Positions 45,281-54,787 of a DNA stretch of 64,000 bases are shown here, in pieces. The DNA is taken from assembly GCA_017413085.1 (NCBI GenBank), contig JAFPVC010000037.1:1-64000 (forward strand), given 5' to 3'. A program made the translations under genes and the position numbers. The notes beneath the pieces are model-generated. The model saw nothing but the letters and a program-made list of their open reading frames with translations. It made no database searches and had not been told where the DNA came from. The DNA comes from Prevotella sp. GTDB lineage: Bacteria; Bacteroidota; Bacteroidia; Bacteroidales; Bacteroidaceae. The number at the start of each line of letters is the position of its first letter. Within the stretch, counting starts at the first letter, position 1.

Positions 45281-45742
45281 TTATTTCGTCTGATAGTTTT
45301 CTAAACGATACTGAGCCATTTGCTCGTACTTCGTTCCCGGCCGACCATAGTTGGCAAACGGATAAATGGAAATGCCACCACGAGGCATGAAAATACCCGT
45401 CACCTCAATATACTTGGGATTCATCAAGCGTATAAGGTCTTTCATTATTATATTGACACAGTCTTCATGAAAATCGCCGTGGTTACGGAACGAAAAGAGA
45501 TAAAGCTTCAAACTTTTACTCTCCACCATACGCTTGTCAGGCAAATACATTATCTTTATCTCAGCGAAGTCGGGCTGTCCAGTTATCGGACACAATGACG
45601 TAAACTCGGGACAATTGAACTGTACCCAGTAATCATTCTCCGGGTGCTGGTTTTCAAATGTCTCCAAGACCTCCGGGGCATAATCGCTACAGTATTGCGT
45701 TTCACTGCCGAGGAGTTTCAGTCCTTCATCACTACGCTTCAT
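45281..45742 (-). CDS. queF: NADPH-dependent 7-cyano-7-deazaguanine reductase
   Basis: Reduces preQ0 to preQ1 in queuosine synthesis. From the ATG at 45740-45742 it has 153 residues, the type I (single-domain) size. Cys51 in [13 protein letters not shown] is the thioimide-forming residue and Asp58 the proton donor; [20 protein letters not shown] is the NADPH/substrate signature. A frame of 11 more codons upstream runs deep into the previous gene, so the internal ATG is preferred; it overlaps that gene by 11 bases. No other queuosine genes are here. Confidence 0.93.
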   Translation of the reverse strand: MKRSDEGLKLLGSETQYCSDYAPEVLETFENQHPENDYWVQFNCPEFTSLCPITGQPDFAEIKIMYLPDKRMVESKSLKLYLFSFRNHGDFHEDCVNIIMKDLIRLMNPKYIEVTGIFMPRGGISIYPFANYGRPGTKYEQMAQYRLENYQTK

Positions 45743-46184
45743 TCTCTGCCTCACTATCTTCTTCGTTGTCAGCATTGGCAGACTTCAGCGTTTCCTCAAA
45801 ATCCGTAATCTCTGCCTTAACCAATATGTCGTACCACTGCAGGAGTTTCTTAATATCACTGGCATGAACACGATCACGGTCGAAGTTAGGCAGGAACTGT
45901 GAGAAATACTCCTGCAACTCTGAGTTTGAAGCCTTACGCCAATTTATGCTCACACACTTTCCTTTTTCCATATCACGCAATGCAGCCATAATCTCTCCGA
46001 GAGGCTTATCCTCCTCGTCTGTATACATAGCGATATCAGCCAATGATGTGACACGGTCTGTAGCAAAAGCGGTAGAACGCTTATTAGTACCGTCAAGAGC
46101 CTCAACTATAAGTCCGTTCTTAGAACGTGACACAAGACTGTAAAGTCCTGGTTTGCCACTAATGGCAAGAATTGTCTTTTTCAT
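45732..46184 (-). CDS. DUF5606 protein
   Basis: A 150-residue protein with a conserved N-terminal block ([29 protein letters not shown]) followed by [20 protein letters not shown], which matches DUF5606, a Bacteroidetes family of unknown function. The C-terminus (about 130-150) is acidic and unstructured. No signal peptide. It is between coaE and queF, overlapping the latter. Confidence 0.8.
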   Translation of the reverse strand: MKKTILAISGKPGLYSLVSRSKNGLIVEALDGTNKRSTAFATDRVTSLADIAMYTDEEDKPLGEIMAALRDMEKGKCVSINWRKASNSELQEYFSQFLPNFDRDRVHASDIKKLLQWYDILVKAEITDFEETLKSANADNEEDSEAENEA

Positions 46185-46238
46185 CTTTGTAATTAAAATT
46201 CAACTATCAATTTTATAATACTTCTATTTATTTCTTAT

Positions 46239-46811
46239 CTATCGTCTAAAACCGAGTTCTGTCATAATATGCTCAATCTGCGGTTCCAAAGGGCTTGCGC
46301 CATCATTAACAATAATGTGGTCAGCCCTGACAGCTACCTCATCCTGTGGAATCTGTGCTTCTATCCACTCCAAGGCTTTTTCCCTGCATATTCCATCCCT
46401 CTGCATAATCCTCTGTAACCTAACCTCCAACGGAGCCGTCACAGCTATTACCCCATCAACAGTATTTTCCAAATGAGCATCATACAGTATGGCACTCTCC
46501 ATCCAAGCAAGTCCCGACTTTTTGAAGTCATCAATCACTACAGGATGAACTACAGCATTAACTGCCTGCTTATTAGCATCCGACCTTAACAGAAATTCTG
46601 CAACAACCGGCTTATTCAAAGAACCATCAAGGCGATACGCATCACAGCCTATCAATGACTTTAAACCACGAATAATCTGAGATGAACAGACCATTAACCT
46701 TTTGGCTTCTCTGTCGCAATCATACACCTCAAGTTGATACATCATGTTCAACAGCCTACATACGTATGACTTGCCCGTTCCTATACCACCTGTTATACAA
46801 TAATGTCTCAC
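46239..46811 (-). CDS. coaE: Dephospho-CoA kinase
   Basis: Last step of coenzyme A synthesis. P-loop GGIGTGKSYVCRLL is at residues 8-20; the DCDREAKRLM and ESAILYDAHLENTVDGVIAVTAP stretches match the family's Asp and lid. The start is GTG, overlapping the ybbR stop on the four bases GTGA. At 190 residues it is a normal length. Confidence 0.94.
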   Translation of the reverse strand: MRHYCITGGIGTGKSYVCRLLNMMYQLEVYDCDREAKRLMVCSSQIIRGLKSLIGCDAYRLDGSLNKPVVAEFLLRSDANKQAVNAVVHPVVIDDFKKSGLAWMESAILYDAHLENTVDGVIAVTAPLEVRLQRIMQRDGICREKALEWIEAQIPQDEVAVRADHIIVNDGASPLEPQIEHIMTELGFRR

Positions 46812-47788
46812 TGCGCAAGATGTTCAATAATGTAATCGACTTCAGATGACTTTAAATAAGCTCTGACAATCCCCTTGGGATGCGACATCAGCTTCAATGG
46901 AAAACGATCATGAGAATTTACAGGCATATCATTGTAATCTGCAACGACAACGAACAAATCCGGTCGTACCACTTTAACATTTGACACGCCTACAGACACT
47001 CTCACATCCATACGCGCCGGAAACGTCTTAAGCAAAACATTCTCAGGTACGTTAACTGTCTTCACCGGTACGCTAACCGTCACCTCTGTTAATCTGTCGA
47101 CAATAGCAGTTAATCTGGCAGGACGCGGCAGAACCACCTTTGTTCCATATACATGCTGCGGCTGCACATTTCTCGACACAGAAGAAACCAGTTCTTCCAT
47201 TTCAACAGGTTCTGTATATATAGCACTAATTGTGTCAAATGCCTCATGCGATGCGTATACATCAACGCTGTCAGGAGTCAGCGTCGTACGCAGCACATAA
47301 TAATCGGCAGCAGCCTTCAGCTTCGCATTCAGGATGAAAGGCAGACGATGCTTCTCACCATACGTATAAAAGAAGTCCCAGTGTTCAGCTTTTACATTTG
47401 TAATAGCAGTAGACTCTGACAACTGTTGCTTCATCAGTTTCTGCACGTCAGAAGGAGTAACAACCCCCTTGCCGCTTTTGGTAGCATAGCGTTGAAAGGA
47501 TACAGAAAGAGGCTGCGGACTACCAAGCAATGTATAACGCAATAGATTAAAACCCTTGTCACGGATAGATACACGTATTGTATCCGGCAGATCATCAGTT
47601 ACGATCACCTTAGCGGGTACGCCATCAAGATTCAGTGGCACCCTAACCTCCATCTCATACGTTTCATTAAGCGTAGACAAAAGCCAGAAGACAGCACTGA
47701 CTACAAGAAAGAAAAAAAACACCAAAACGTCCCTGCTTCTTAACTGAAGCAAGGACTTTCTGATGTCTCTATAGCCTATCCGTAGCAT
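46808..47788 (-). CDS. YbbR-domain protein
   Basis: A membrane-anchored protein of 326 residues, starting at ATG 47786-47788 (a GTG two codons earlier is possible). One N-terminal helix (VLVFFFFLVVSAVFWLLSTL) is followed by YbbR-like beta domains (about 50-320). In Firmicutes YbbR (CdaR) regulates the c-di-AMP synthase CdaA, but no cdaA gene is here. The order nusB-yajC-ybbR-coaE is familiar in Bacteroidales. Confidence 0.85.
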   Translation of the reverse strand: MLRIGYRDIRKSLLQLRSRDVLVFFFFLVVSAVFWLLSTLNETYEMEVRVPLNLDGVPAKVIVTDDLPDTIRVSIRDKGFNLLRYTLLGSPQPLSVSFQRYATKSGKGVVTPSDVQKLMKQQLSESTAITNVKAEHWDFFYTYGEKHRLPFILNAKLKAAADYYVLRTTLTPDSVDVYASHEAFDTISAIYTEPVEMEELVSSVSRNVQPQHVYGTKVVLPRPARLTAIVDRLTEVTVSVPVKTVNVPENVLLKTFPARMDVRVSVGVSNVKVVRPDLFVVVADYNDMPVNSHDRFPLKLMSHPKGIVRAYLKSSEVDYIIEHLAQ

Positions 47789-47808
47789 AAGCACCGTCTT
47801 TCCTATAC

Positions 47809-48087
47809 TTACTTCTGTTGCTGTGAAGCTGCATCGGCAAACACATAACCGCGATCAACGGAAACGACAACGCCGCGTGCCACCTCTACCTCTACGGTAT
47901 TATTCTCAAGGTTTACACGCTTGACCGTGCCATACATACCGCCAGCAGTAATCACCTTGGTTCCTTCCTGCAATGAATTCTGGAACTCACGAATCTTCTT
48001 TTGCTTCTTTTGCTGAGGAAGAATCATAAAGAAGTACATGATGGCAAATATAAGCACCATCATCAACAGCATTGAATAATCTTGCAT
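47809..48087 (-). CDS. yajC: Preprotein translocase subunit YajC
   Basis: A 92-residue inner-membrane protein that joins SecDF in protein export. It has a single N-terminal helix (SMLLMMVLIFAIMYFFMILP), then the basic QKKQKKIREFQNSLQEGTKVITAGGMYGTVKRV, characteristic of YajC. Confidence 0.95.
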   Translation of the reverse strand: MQDYSMLLMMVLIFAIMYFFMILPQQKKQKKIREFQNSLQEGTKVITAGGMYGTVKRVNLENNTVEVEVARGVVVSVDRGYVFADAASQQQK

Positions 48088-48157
48088 CTTTTTTTCTCAA
48101 TTATAAATTATTATTATTGCTCTATTACTATTAACCTCACATGCTAATGACATGCAT

Positions 48158-49090
48158 CTATGACGGCATAACCTTCATCAGTCTTTTTGTCTTTATCAAG
48201 TGGCGAGCTATAGTATCGAGCATTCCATTAATATAACCTGCCGAGCGCGGCGTTGAATATATCTTTGCCAAGTTTATATATTCATTAATTGTTACATTTA
48301 TAGGTATTCCCGGGAATGTAACCATCTCTGCTATCGCCAACTGCATGATAACCACATCCATGTATGCGAGACGCGAGAAGTCCCAATTCCTACTTGCCTC
48401 CGCCATGTATCGCTGGTACTGCTCAGCATTCATTATGGTTGCGCGGAACAATTTACGTGCATACTCTTTGTCTTCTGCATCATCATATTCAGGAAGCAAC
48501 TGCTGCTCTTTTTTATTCGCCGGATCAAAACGCTTGATAGTTTTTATAACGAAACTGTCAACTACCTCCTTGTCATCATTCCAATACAAACTTATTTCCT
48601 CAAGGAGTTCATCAAGATCAGGATTCCCCTGCACAAACTGCTTATACAACCTACGCCACAGTTCGCGATGCGCCTCATAACTGTCATCAGACGACTCCAT
48701 AAATTCCTTATAGGTTTCACTCATCTCTATCTGAATGAAGAGATTCTTGACAAACTCAACCTTGTCCTCCCATATATTGTGCTGCTCTTCAGAAAAAGCC
48801 AGAAGTTCCTGATTTTCTTCCAACTGAACAGCAAACTTATTGTAAACGAACCTGTCAGAAGGCATATCAAGGCCCTCACGCTCAGCCTTCGACACAGCCA
48901 CGTCATAACGTTTGCGTGCCGCACGAGTTACGGCAACTATTAATAATAATAAAACATTATATAAATGGTAAGCCTTAGAAAGCGAAAACAACAATTCTTT
49001 CTCAGCATTGTCTATATTGTGATTACCATTCTGAAAATAGGCATAGGTTAACTGCACTGCCTTAATACGTATCAATTCTCTGTTTATCAT
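48158..49090 (-). CDS. nusB: Transcription antitermination protein NusB (long form)
   Basis: At 310 residues it is about twice the size of E. coli NusB. The N-terminus (NRELIRIKAVQLTYAYFQNGN) and the C-terminal NusB core (about 200-310, with RLAYMDVVIMQLAIAEMVTFPGIPINVTINEYINLAKIYSTPRSAGYINGMLD) are clear; the helical middle is an insertion usual in Bacteroidetes. NusB with NusE prevents early termination in rRNA operons. It heads its operon. Confidence 0.93.
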   Translation of the reverse strand: MINRELIRIKAVQLTYAYFQNGNHNIDNAEKELLFSLSKAYHLYNVLLLLIVAVTRAARKRYDVAVSKAEREGLDMPSDRFVYNKFAVQLEENQELLAFSEEQHNIWEDKVEFVKNLFIQIEMSETYKEFMESSDDSYEAHRELWRRLYKQFVQGNPDLDELLEEISLYWNDDKEVVDSFVIKTIKRFDPANKKEQQLLPEYDDAEDKEYARKLFRATIMNAEQYQRYMAEASRNWDFSRLAYMDVVIMQLAIAEMVTFPGIPINVTINEYINLAKIYSTPRSAGYINGMLDTIARHLIKTKRLMKVMPS

Positions 49091-49163
49091 ACTATGTGTG
49101 AGCTAATAAAATGTAGAACGCTATTCTTACGTTATGTGTTATTTCAAAGTGTAATTTCGACCA

Positions 49164-49194
49164 CAAAGTTACAGAAAAAAGATGAGCGGACAAA
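49164..49194 (-). promoter_or_regulatory. Promoter of the nusB operon
   Basis: On the minus strand: TTTG (49194-49191), 19 bases, TAACTTTG (49171-49164), a full match. It leaves a leader of about 65-70 bases to nusB. Confidence 0.8.
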
Positions 49195-49242
49195 GTTTTA
49201 ATCAAGTTTTTTGCTATACAACGAACTATTTTCATACAATTC

Positions 49243-49274
49243 TTTGCGTATGTCAAAAAAAAACAGTAATTTCG
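49243..49274 (+). promoter_or_regulatory. Promoter of rplY
   Basis: TTTG at 49243-49246, 20 bases, TAATTTCG at 49267-49274 (one base from consensus). It is divergent from the nusB promoter, 48 bases away, and leaves about 85 leader bases before rplY. Confidence 0.65.
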
Positions 49275-49363
49275 CAGTCGCTTTTACAAAAGCATCCGTG
49301 TGATGGTGAGTTAAGCATTAGTCAATTTAATTAATTAACAACTTAATTTTAGAGTAACACAAA

Positions 49364-49966
49364 ATGTTAGAAATTAATCTTTCAGGCAAGAAGCGCACCG
49401 ACATTGGCAAGAAGGCTTCTAAAATGATGCGTAAAGAGGGACTTATCCCATGTAACCTCTATGGTGAAAAGAAGGGCGAGAATGGTCTGCCAGAGGCAAT
49501 GGCTTTCTCTATTCCTTTCTCTGAACTGCGCAAGGCTGTGTACACACCAAACATCTACGTTATCAATCTTGACATCGATGGTGAGGCACACATTGCTATC
49601 ATGAAGGAAATTCAGTTCCATCCAGTAACTGACGCCATCCTGCACGTTGACTTCTTCGAGATTACACCAGAGAAGCCTATCACCGTAGGTATCCCTGTAA
49701 ACCTTGTAGGTCTTGCAGCTGGTGTACGCCTTGGTGGTCGCATGAGCCTGTCTATTCGTCAGATTAAAGTCAAAGCTCCTTACAAGCAGATTCCTGAGAA
49801 ACTCGACATCGACGTTACCGCACTTGAAATTGGCAAGAGCATCAAGGTCGGCAGTCTCTCATTTGATGGACTCGAAATCGCTACTCCAGCAGAGGTGGTT
49901 GTATGCTCTGTCAAGATGACACGTGCAGCTCAGGCTGCCGCAGCAGCTGCCGAAGCAGAGAAATAA
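49364..49966 (+). CDS. rplY: 50S ribosomal protein L25/general stress protein Ctc
   Basis: A 200-residue 5S rRNA-binding protein of the long CTC type. N-terminal L25 domain to about residue 95 (LSGKKRTDIGKKASKMMRKEGLIPCNLYG) and a beta-rich C-terminal TL5 domain (ITPEKPITVGIPVNLVGLAAGVRLGG). It ends in an alanine-rich tail. Like its relatives, it is followed by pth. Confidence 0.95.
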   Translation: MLEINLSGKKRTDIGKKASKMMRKEGLIPCNLYGEKKGENGLPEAMAFSIPFSELRKAVYTPNIYVINLDIDGEAHIAIMKEIQFHPVTDAILHVDFFEITPEKPITVGIPVNLVGLAAGVRLGGRMSLSIRQIKVKAPYKQIPEKLDIDVTALEIGKSIKVGSLSFDGLEIATPAEVVVCSVKMTRAAQAAAAAAEAEK

Positions 49967-49992
49967 AACTTTAGAAAGGCAAAAGGACAAAG

Positions 49993-50073
49993 AGGTAATA
50001 AAGTAAAGAGAACATTCCGGCTGATATTCTTGAATATAACACGGAGATTTCTCTTTACTTTCTTACCTTTTTA
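49993..50073 (+). terminator. Terminator between rplY and pth
   Basis: Arms 49993-50012 and 50049-50068 pair over 20 positions with one mismatch, followed by TTTTTAT. The 36-base loop contains a second hairpin (ATATTC/GAATAT). Whether it terminates fully or allows some read-through into pth is open. Confidence 0.78.
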
Positions 50074-50088
50074 TATTTTCTATCTCAC

Positions 50089-50652
50089 ATGGACAAATTT
50101 CTAATAGTTGGCTTGGGCAATCCCGGCCCCGAGTATCACAATACGAGACACAATGCTGGTTGGATGGTTCTTGATGACTTTGCAAAAGAGCAAGCAGTGA
50201 ACTTCGAGGACCGCCGATATGGCTACATAGCTGAAACGAGTTTGAAAGGCAGGAAACTATTCCTGCTCAAACCTACCACTTTTATGAACCTAAGCGGGAA
50301 TGCCGTTCGTTATTGGCTGGAAAAAGAAAACATCCCTAACGAACGCTTACTGGTTGTAGTAGACGACTTAGCCTTACCATTAGGAAAAATGAGGCTGAAA
50401 GCCAATGGTTCAAACGGAGGGCATAACGGATTAGGACACATACAGCAACTTATCGGCCAGAAATATGCACGACTCCGTATAGGAATCGGTGCTGATTTTC
50501 AACATGGCGGTCAAATAGATTGGGTACTCGGGAAATTCACTGATGAAGAAATAGAAACACTCGCGCCAATACTCAACACCTCCCGTGAGATAATAAAAAG
50601 TTTTTGTCTGGCAGGAGTAGACATAACAATGAATCAATACAACAAAAAATGA
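50089..50652 (+). CDS. pth: Peptidyl-tRNA hydrolase
   Basis: Frees tRNA from dropped-off peptidyl-tRNA. The 187-residue chain shows [19 protein letters not shown] with the catalytic His at 22-ish and the conserved Asn, then [13 protein letters not shown] and [26 protein letters not shown]. Length is normal. Its stop overlaps the start of the next gene (ATGA). Confidence 0.96.
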   Translation: MDKFLIVGLGNPGPEYHNTRHNAGWMVLDDFAKEQAVNFEDRRYGYIAETSLKGRKLFLLKPTTFMNLSGNAVRYWLEKENIPNERLLVVVDDLALPLGKMRLKANGSNGGHNGLGHIQQLIGQKYARLRIGIGADFQHGGQIDWVLGKFTDEEIETLAPILNTSREIIKSFCLAGVDITMNQYNKK

Positions 50653-51125
50653 CACTCAAGCTACAAGAAACTGCACGTCTTGACAAATGGCTTTGGGCAT
50701 CAAGGATTTTCAAGACGAGAACCATTGCCGCTGATGCTTGCAAAAACGGCAGAGTGACCGTTTCTGACAACAAGCCCGTAGCCAACGGTCAAGTAGGTGG
50801 AAGCATGGGAGCAAAACCTTCACGCACAGTCAAAATAGGAGACACCATACACGTAAGGAAGCCCCCCATTACATATTCGTTCAAGATACTGAACGCCATC
50901 GAAACACGTGTTGGAGCGAAGTTCATACCAGAAGTTTATGAGAATGTCACAGACGCCAAGCAGTATGAGTTACTTGAAATGTCACGAATAAGTGGTTTCG
51001 TTGACAGAGCCAAAGGAACAGGACGACCAACGAAGAAGGACAGACGAGCAATGGAATCTTTTGTCGAACCAGCCCTGTTTGGATGGGAAGAAGATGACGA
51101 AATGTTTGACTTATACGATGAATAG
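50649..51125 (+). CDS. S4-domain RNA-binding protein (Hsp15/RqcP-like)
   Basis: A 158-residue protein whose N-terminal S4 domain ([32 protein letters not shown]) is typical of Hsp15 (HslR), which binds stalled 50S subunits. The C-terminal part (about 110-158) is basic, then acidic. The ATG at 50649 is preferred to a longer upstream frame because it gives the usual N-terminus and a four-base overlap with pth. The pairing of pth with an S4 protein suggests a role in rescuing stalled peptidyl-tRNA. Confidence 0.85.
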   Translation: MTLKLQETARLDKWLWASRIFKTRTIAADACKNGRVTVSDNKPVANGQVGGSMGAKPSRTVKIGDTIHVRKPPITYSFKILNAIETRVGAKFIPEVYENVTDAKQYELLEMSRISGFVDRAKGTGRPTKKDRRAMESFVEPALFGWEEDDEMFDLYDE

Positions 51126-51150
51126 ATATCACACATAAAAACAATTTGTT

Positions 51151-52167
51151 ATGAAAACACTTATAACATATATAGTCACCGTCATTGCAACAATGCATGT
51201 TCTGACTGTCACGGCACAAAAAAACCCCATTTTACCCGATTTCCATGCAGATCCAGAAATACTCTATGCAGAGCAAACAAAAAACTACTACATTTACAGT
51301 ACAACCGACGGTTATCCTGGATGGGGTGGCTGGACATTCAACGTATTCTCATCTAAAAACTTGAAGAAATGGAAGAACTGTGGCACAATTTTAGACGTCA
51401 AAAGCGACCAAGTGCCATGGGCAAATGGTTATGCGTGGGCTCCCTGCATAATAGAACGGAAACAAAGCGACGATACTTATAAATACTATTTGTATTTCTC
51501 CGCAAACAATCCCGTCACCAAACGCAAAGAAATCAGCTGTGCAATCGCCAATCATCCAGAAGGGCCATTTAAAGCATTAGATCATCCCATCATAACTGAC
51601 AAGGACAGACCATCCGAATTTAAAGGAGGCCAAGCTATTGACGTTGACGTATTTCAAGACCCAACATCAGGCAAATACTACCTTTACTGGGGCAATGGAT
51701 TTATGGCTGGAGCCGAACTAAATGATGATATGACAAGCATAAAGGAAGACACAAAGGTCAATCTTACGCCAGAAGGCGGCTCCCTTGACACATGGAGATA
51801 CCGCGAGGGTGCATACGTATTCTACAGAAAAGGCAAATACTATTTCCTATGGTCTGTGGATGACACAGGTTCACCCAACTATCACGTATGCTATGCAACA
51901 TCAAAATCGCCACTCGGACCACTGGAAATAGACCCAGACAACTACCTTGTCATTCGACAGTTACCCGAAAAGAAAATATATGGTACTGCCCATAATTCAA
52001 TCCTGCAATTACCAAACAAGGACAAATGGTACATAGTATACCACCGCATCAACGAATACTACATTGACGGAGGCAAAGGCATACCAGGCACGCACCGCGA
52101 AGTGTGCATAGACCGCATGACTTTTGACAAACAAGGGAATATCAAAACCGTGATGCCAACAAAGTAA
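51151..52167 (+). CDS. Glycoside hydrolase family 43-like protein
   Basis: An exported 338-residue enzyme with a signal peptide (cleavage near TVTAQK). The five-bladed propeller is shown by PILPDFHADPEILY (the catalytic Asp), VDVFQDPTSGKYYLYW (the pKa-modulating Asp) and RYREGAYVFYRKGKYYFLWS (the catalytic Glu). GH43 enzymes cut arabinan, xylan or galactan side chains. It stands alone without a SusC/SusD pair, so the polysaccharide target is unknown. Confidence 0.88.
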   Translation: MKTLITYIVTVIATMHVLTVTAQKNPILPDFHADPEILYAEQTKNYYIYSTTDGYPGWGGWTFNVFSSKNLKKWKNCGTILDVKSDQVPWANGYAWAPCIIERKQSDDTYKYYLYFSANNPVTKRKEISCAIANHPEGPFKALDHPIITDKDRPSEFKGGQAIDVDVFQDPTSGKYYLYWGNGFMAGAELNDDMTSIKEDTKVNLTPEGGSLDTWRYREGAYVFYRKGKYYFLWSVDDTGSPNYHVCYATSKSPLGPLEIDPDNYLVIRQLPEKKIYGTAHNSILQLPNKDKWYIVYHRINEYYIDGGKGIPGTHREVCIDRMTFDKQGNIKTVMPTK

Positions 52168-52282
52168 ACTACATGGTGCTAATTACAGTGCTACAGAACA
52201 CAAAACCACTTTTTTGCAACCTAATTAGGTTAAATTTCCGTAAACTATTAGCATAAATGCCATTAGTTTGCGGATTTTTTTG

Positions 52283-52290
52283 TAACTTTG
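52283..52290 (+). promoter_or_regulatory. Probable -7 box before the starch-synthase-like gene
   Basis: TAACTTTG matches the consensus, and is 55 bases before the ATG. The nearest TTTG upstream (52267-52270) is only 12 bases away instead of 19, so the -33 element is uncertain. Confidence 0.5.
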
Positions 52291-52345
52291 CATCTGATTT
52301 ACGCACTTTGGCAACACAACCGCCATCGAACACAATAATTATACA

Positions 52346-53140
52346 ATGAAGAGAATACTTTTCGTCAATCAAGACATCACACCTTACGTTGAAGAAACGG
52401 AACTGTCACGTATGGGGAAACTCGCGCCACACAAGATACAGGGAAGCGGTGCTGAGATTCGCACTTTTATGCCCAGCTGGGGAAATATAAACAAACGCAG
52501 AGGCCAGTTGCATGAAGTAATCCGACTGTCTGGTCAAAACATCCCAGTAGACGACACAGATCATCCATTGATAATAAAAGTAGCGAGCATAACCGGCACA
52601 AAAGTCCAAGTATACTTCATTGACAACGAAGAACTGTTTGCGAGGAAGGGACAGATGACCGACGCAGACGGCAACTATTATACTGACAATGGTGAAAGAA
52701 TGGCCTTTTTCGCACGCGGTGTAATCGAAACCATAAAGAAACTACGCTGGGTGCCAGACATCATACACTGTCAGGGGCAGATGGCCTCACTCATTCCTCT
52801 TTACGTCAAGAAAGCATACAACAACGATCCTGCAATAAAAGACGCAAAAGTAATAACTTCATTGTTCAGCGAAATGCAGGACACCCTGTTTGAGAAGAAT
52901 TTCAAGCAATGTATGCTTTTCAACGACATAACATTGGAAGATCTTGAAAAATACAATAACGACATTGACAGTAAAGAACTTGCTAAAATAGCAATAGACT
53001 TCTCAGACGGTCTCATCATTGCATCCAACGACATGGATGACGACATCATTTCATACGCAAAGGGCAGCGGAATAAAAACGCTGTCAAGCATGGATGAAGA
53101 CTTTGCAAACAACTACATCGATTTCTATGAATCTCTTTAA
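52346..53140 (+). CDS. Glycogen/starch synthase N-terminal-domain protein
   Basis: A 264-residue protein resembling only the N-terminal (GT5) half of glycogen synthase: MKRILFVNQDITPYVEETELSRMG, KIQGSGAEIRTFMPSWGNIN, and IIHCQGQMASLIPLYVK. The C-terminal domain that binds ADP-glucose phosphates is missing, and the usual KxGGL motif reads KLAPHK. It is therefore unlikely to be a full synthase. The family is recurrent in Bacteroidales, upstream of DUF4270. Its role is not known. It overlaps the next gene by 14 bases. Confidence 0.75.
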   Translation: MKRILFVNQDITPYVEETELSRMGKLAPHKIQGSGAEIRTFMPSWGNINKRRGQLHEVIRLSGQNIPVDDTDHPLIIKVASITGTKVQVYFIDNEELFARKGQMTDADGNYYTDNGERMAFFARGVIETIKKLRWVPDIIHCQGQMASLIPLYVKKAYNNDPAIKDAKVITSLFSEMQDTLFEKNFKQCMLFNDITLEDLEKYNNDIDSKELAKIAIDFSDGLIIASNDMDDDIISYAKGSGIKTLSSMDEDFANNYIDFYESL

Positions 53141-54623
53141 ATCCAAACACATATACATCTTTAGCATATTGCTTAACACACTTGTGTTGATTTCGTGTGA
53201 TGACACCACTGACACAATCGGTACATCACTACTCGCCGGCACAGATATAGTCAATACAAGTGCTGAGGAATTTAACATTATATCACGCTCCGTTCCTGCC
53301 GGCAACGTTGTGTCAAGGACGGCTGGCGGATACATCGGCAAAATAAAAGATAACGAAACCGGCGACTATATTACATGCAGCTATATGACCCAGTTCCGCA
53401 TTATGGATAGTCACCAGTTCCCAAGCGCAGACACTGTATACATCGAAGAAAGCAAATATGACCCATTAAAAAGCCGGGGCAGCCAAGTAGAGGCAGACTC
53501 ATGCTCGTTAGTACTCTACATAGCAGGAGCCACAGGCGACTCACTGGCACTGATGAAGGTGACGGCAAACGAAATGCAAGAACCTTATGAGGAAAGCGAA
53601 ACGTACACAACCGATTTCAATCCAGAGACTGAAGGTATGATACGCGAAAAAAGTGGCAGCATGCATTCTCAAATGTCATACACAATATCAAACCGAAATT
53701 ATTCTGACACTCAGCGCAACTCCAGCTCTTACGTGAACAAAATCAACATATCGCTGAATGCTCCATATACAGACAGGGAAGGTAACACCTACAACAACTA
53801 TGGCACCTACCTGATGCGCAAATATTTTGATCCAGCCCACGCGAAGAGTTACCAAAACTCCTATACTTTCGCACATGACATCTGTCCTGGATTCTACATC
53901 AAGAACACTGGTGGAATCGGTAGCATAGCCTATATCGACCGTGCACAAATAATCGTAAACTTCCGAGGCGTGATTAATGGAGACTCCGTTGTTAAATTCA
54001 GCAGTTCATTCGCAGGAACGGAAGAGGTAATGCAAAGGTCTTACATCAAGAAAGACAACAGCAAATACGAAGAACTAACAAACGATGCAGAGGCAACATA
54101 TCTAAAGACCCCTGCCGGACTATTCACAGAACTCACGCTCCCCGTTGAAGAAATCATGTCAGCACACACTGGCGATACTATAAACGCTGCGCACTTGTTC
54201 ATTCCAAGAATCAATAATGACAGCAGCAACGATTACTCTTTCTCCATACCGCAAACCTTATTGTTAATTCCGACAGACAGCGTAGAGACATTCTTCAAGA
54301 ATAAGCAGATAGCGGATTACCGAACAACATATCTTACCAACTATTCATCACAGACAAACGGATATACATTCGGTAATATCTCATTACTTATTTCTAAACT
54401 GAACAGCATAAAAGAACAGAGAAAAGGTGAAGCACTTTCGGAAAACTGGAACAAAGTGATGCTGATACCAGTTTCAGCCACATATACAACAGTATCATCA
54501 TCCACATCAATACTGACAAAAGTAACGCATGACATGTCGTTCACAAGTACTAAGCTGAAAAAAGGCACTGATGGAACAGACAATATAAAACTAAGCGTTA
54601 TATATTCTAAATTCAACAAATAA
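53127..54623 (+). CDS. DUF4270 lipoprotein
   Basis: A 498-residue exported lipoprotein from the preferred ATG; the lipobox is VLISCDD near residue 24. The beta-rich body, with SADTVYIEESKYDP, SCSLVLYIAGATGDS and RAQIIVNFRG, matches DUF4270, a Bacteroidetes family of unknown function. The frame runs 11 codons further upstream, but the signal peptide starts at 53127. It is translated with overlaps on both sides. Confidence 0.82.
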   Translation: MNLFKSKHIYIFSILLNTLVLISCDDTTDTIGTSLLAGTDIVNTSAEEFNIISRSVPAGNVVSRTAGGYIGKIKDNETGDYITCSYMTQFRIMDSHQFPSADTVYIEESKYDPLKSRGSQVEADSCSLVLYIAGATGDSLALMKVTANEMQEPYEESETYTTDFNPETEGMIREKSGSMHSQMSYTISNRNYSDTQRNSSSYVNKINISLNAPYTDREGNTYNNYGTYLMRKYFDPAHAKSYQNSYTFAHDICPGFYIKNTGGIGSIAYIDRAQIIVNFRGVINGDSVVKFSSSFAGTEEVMQRSYIKKDNSKYEELTNDAEATYLKTPAGLFTELTLPVEEIMSAHTGDTINAAHLFIPRINNDSSNDYSFSIPQTLLLIPTDSVETFFKNKQIADYRTTYLTNYSSQTNGYTFGNISLLISKLNSIKEQRKGEALSENWNKVMLIPVSATYTTVSSSTSILTKVTHDMSFTSTKLKKGTDGTDNIKLSVIYSKFNK

Positions 54624-54751
54624 TGGCCGACAACTTTCTGGAGTACCACCGCGAGGAGTATGAAAAGCGCAAAGCCAAATGGCTCGCGAAGAAAAGACAC
54701 ACCGCAGTTGTAAAGACAAACATACAGAAACCCGAAGACGAGGCTTTATAA
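54623..54751 (+). CDS. Small basic protein (42 aa)
   Basis: Begins with ATG at 54623-54625, which shares one base with the DUF4270 stop (TAATG), and ends at 54751. The sequence MADNFLEYHREEYEKRK followed by AKWLAKKRH is strongly helical and basic. I recall proteins like it, starting MADxFLE and rich in Lys, in other Bacteroidales, but they have no defined function. The gene is too short for simple ORF calling. It lies 36 bases before thrS. Confidence 0.7.
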   Translation: MADNFLEYHREEYEKRKAKWLAKKRHTAVVKTNIQKPEDEAL

Positions 54752-54787
54752 GAAAACAAACACACATTATATTATATAATAAGAAAC

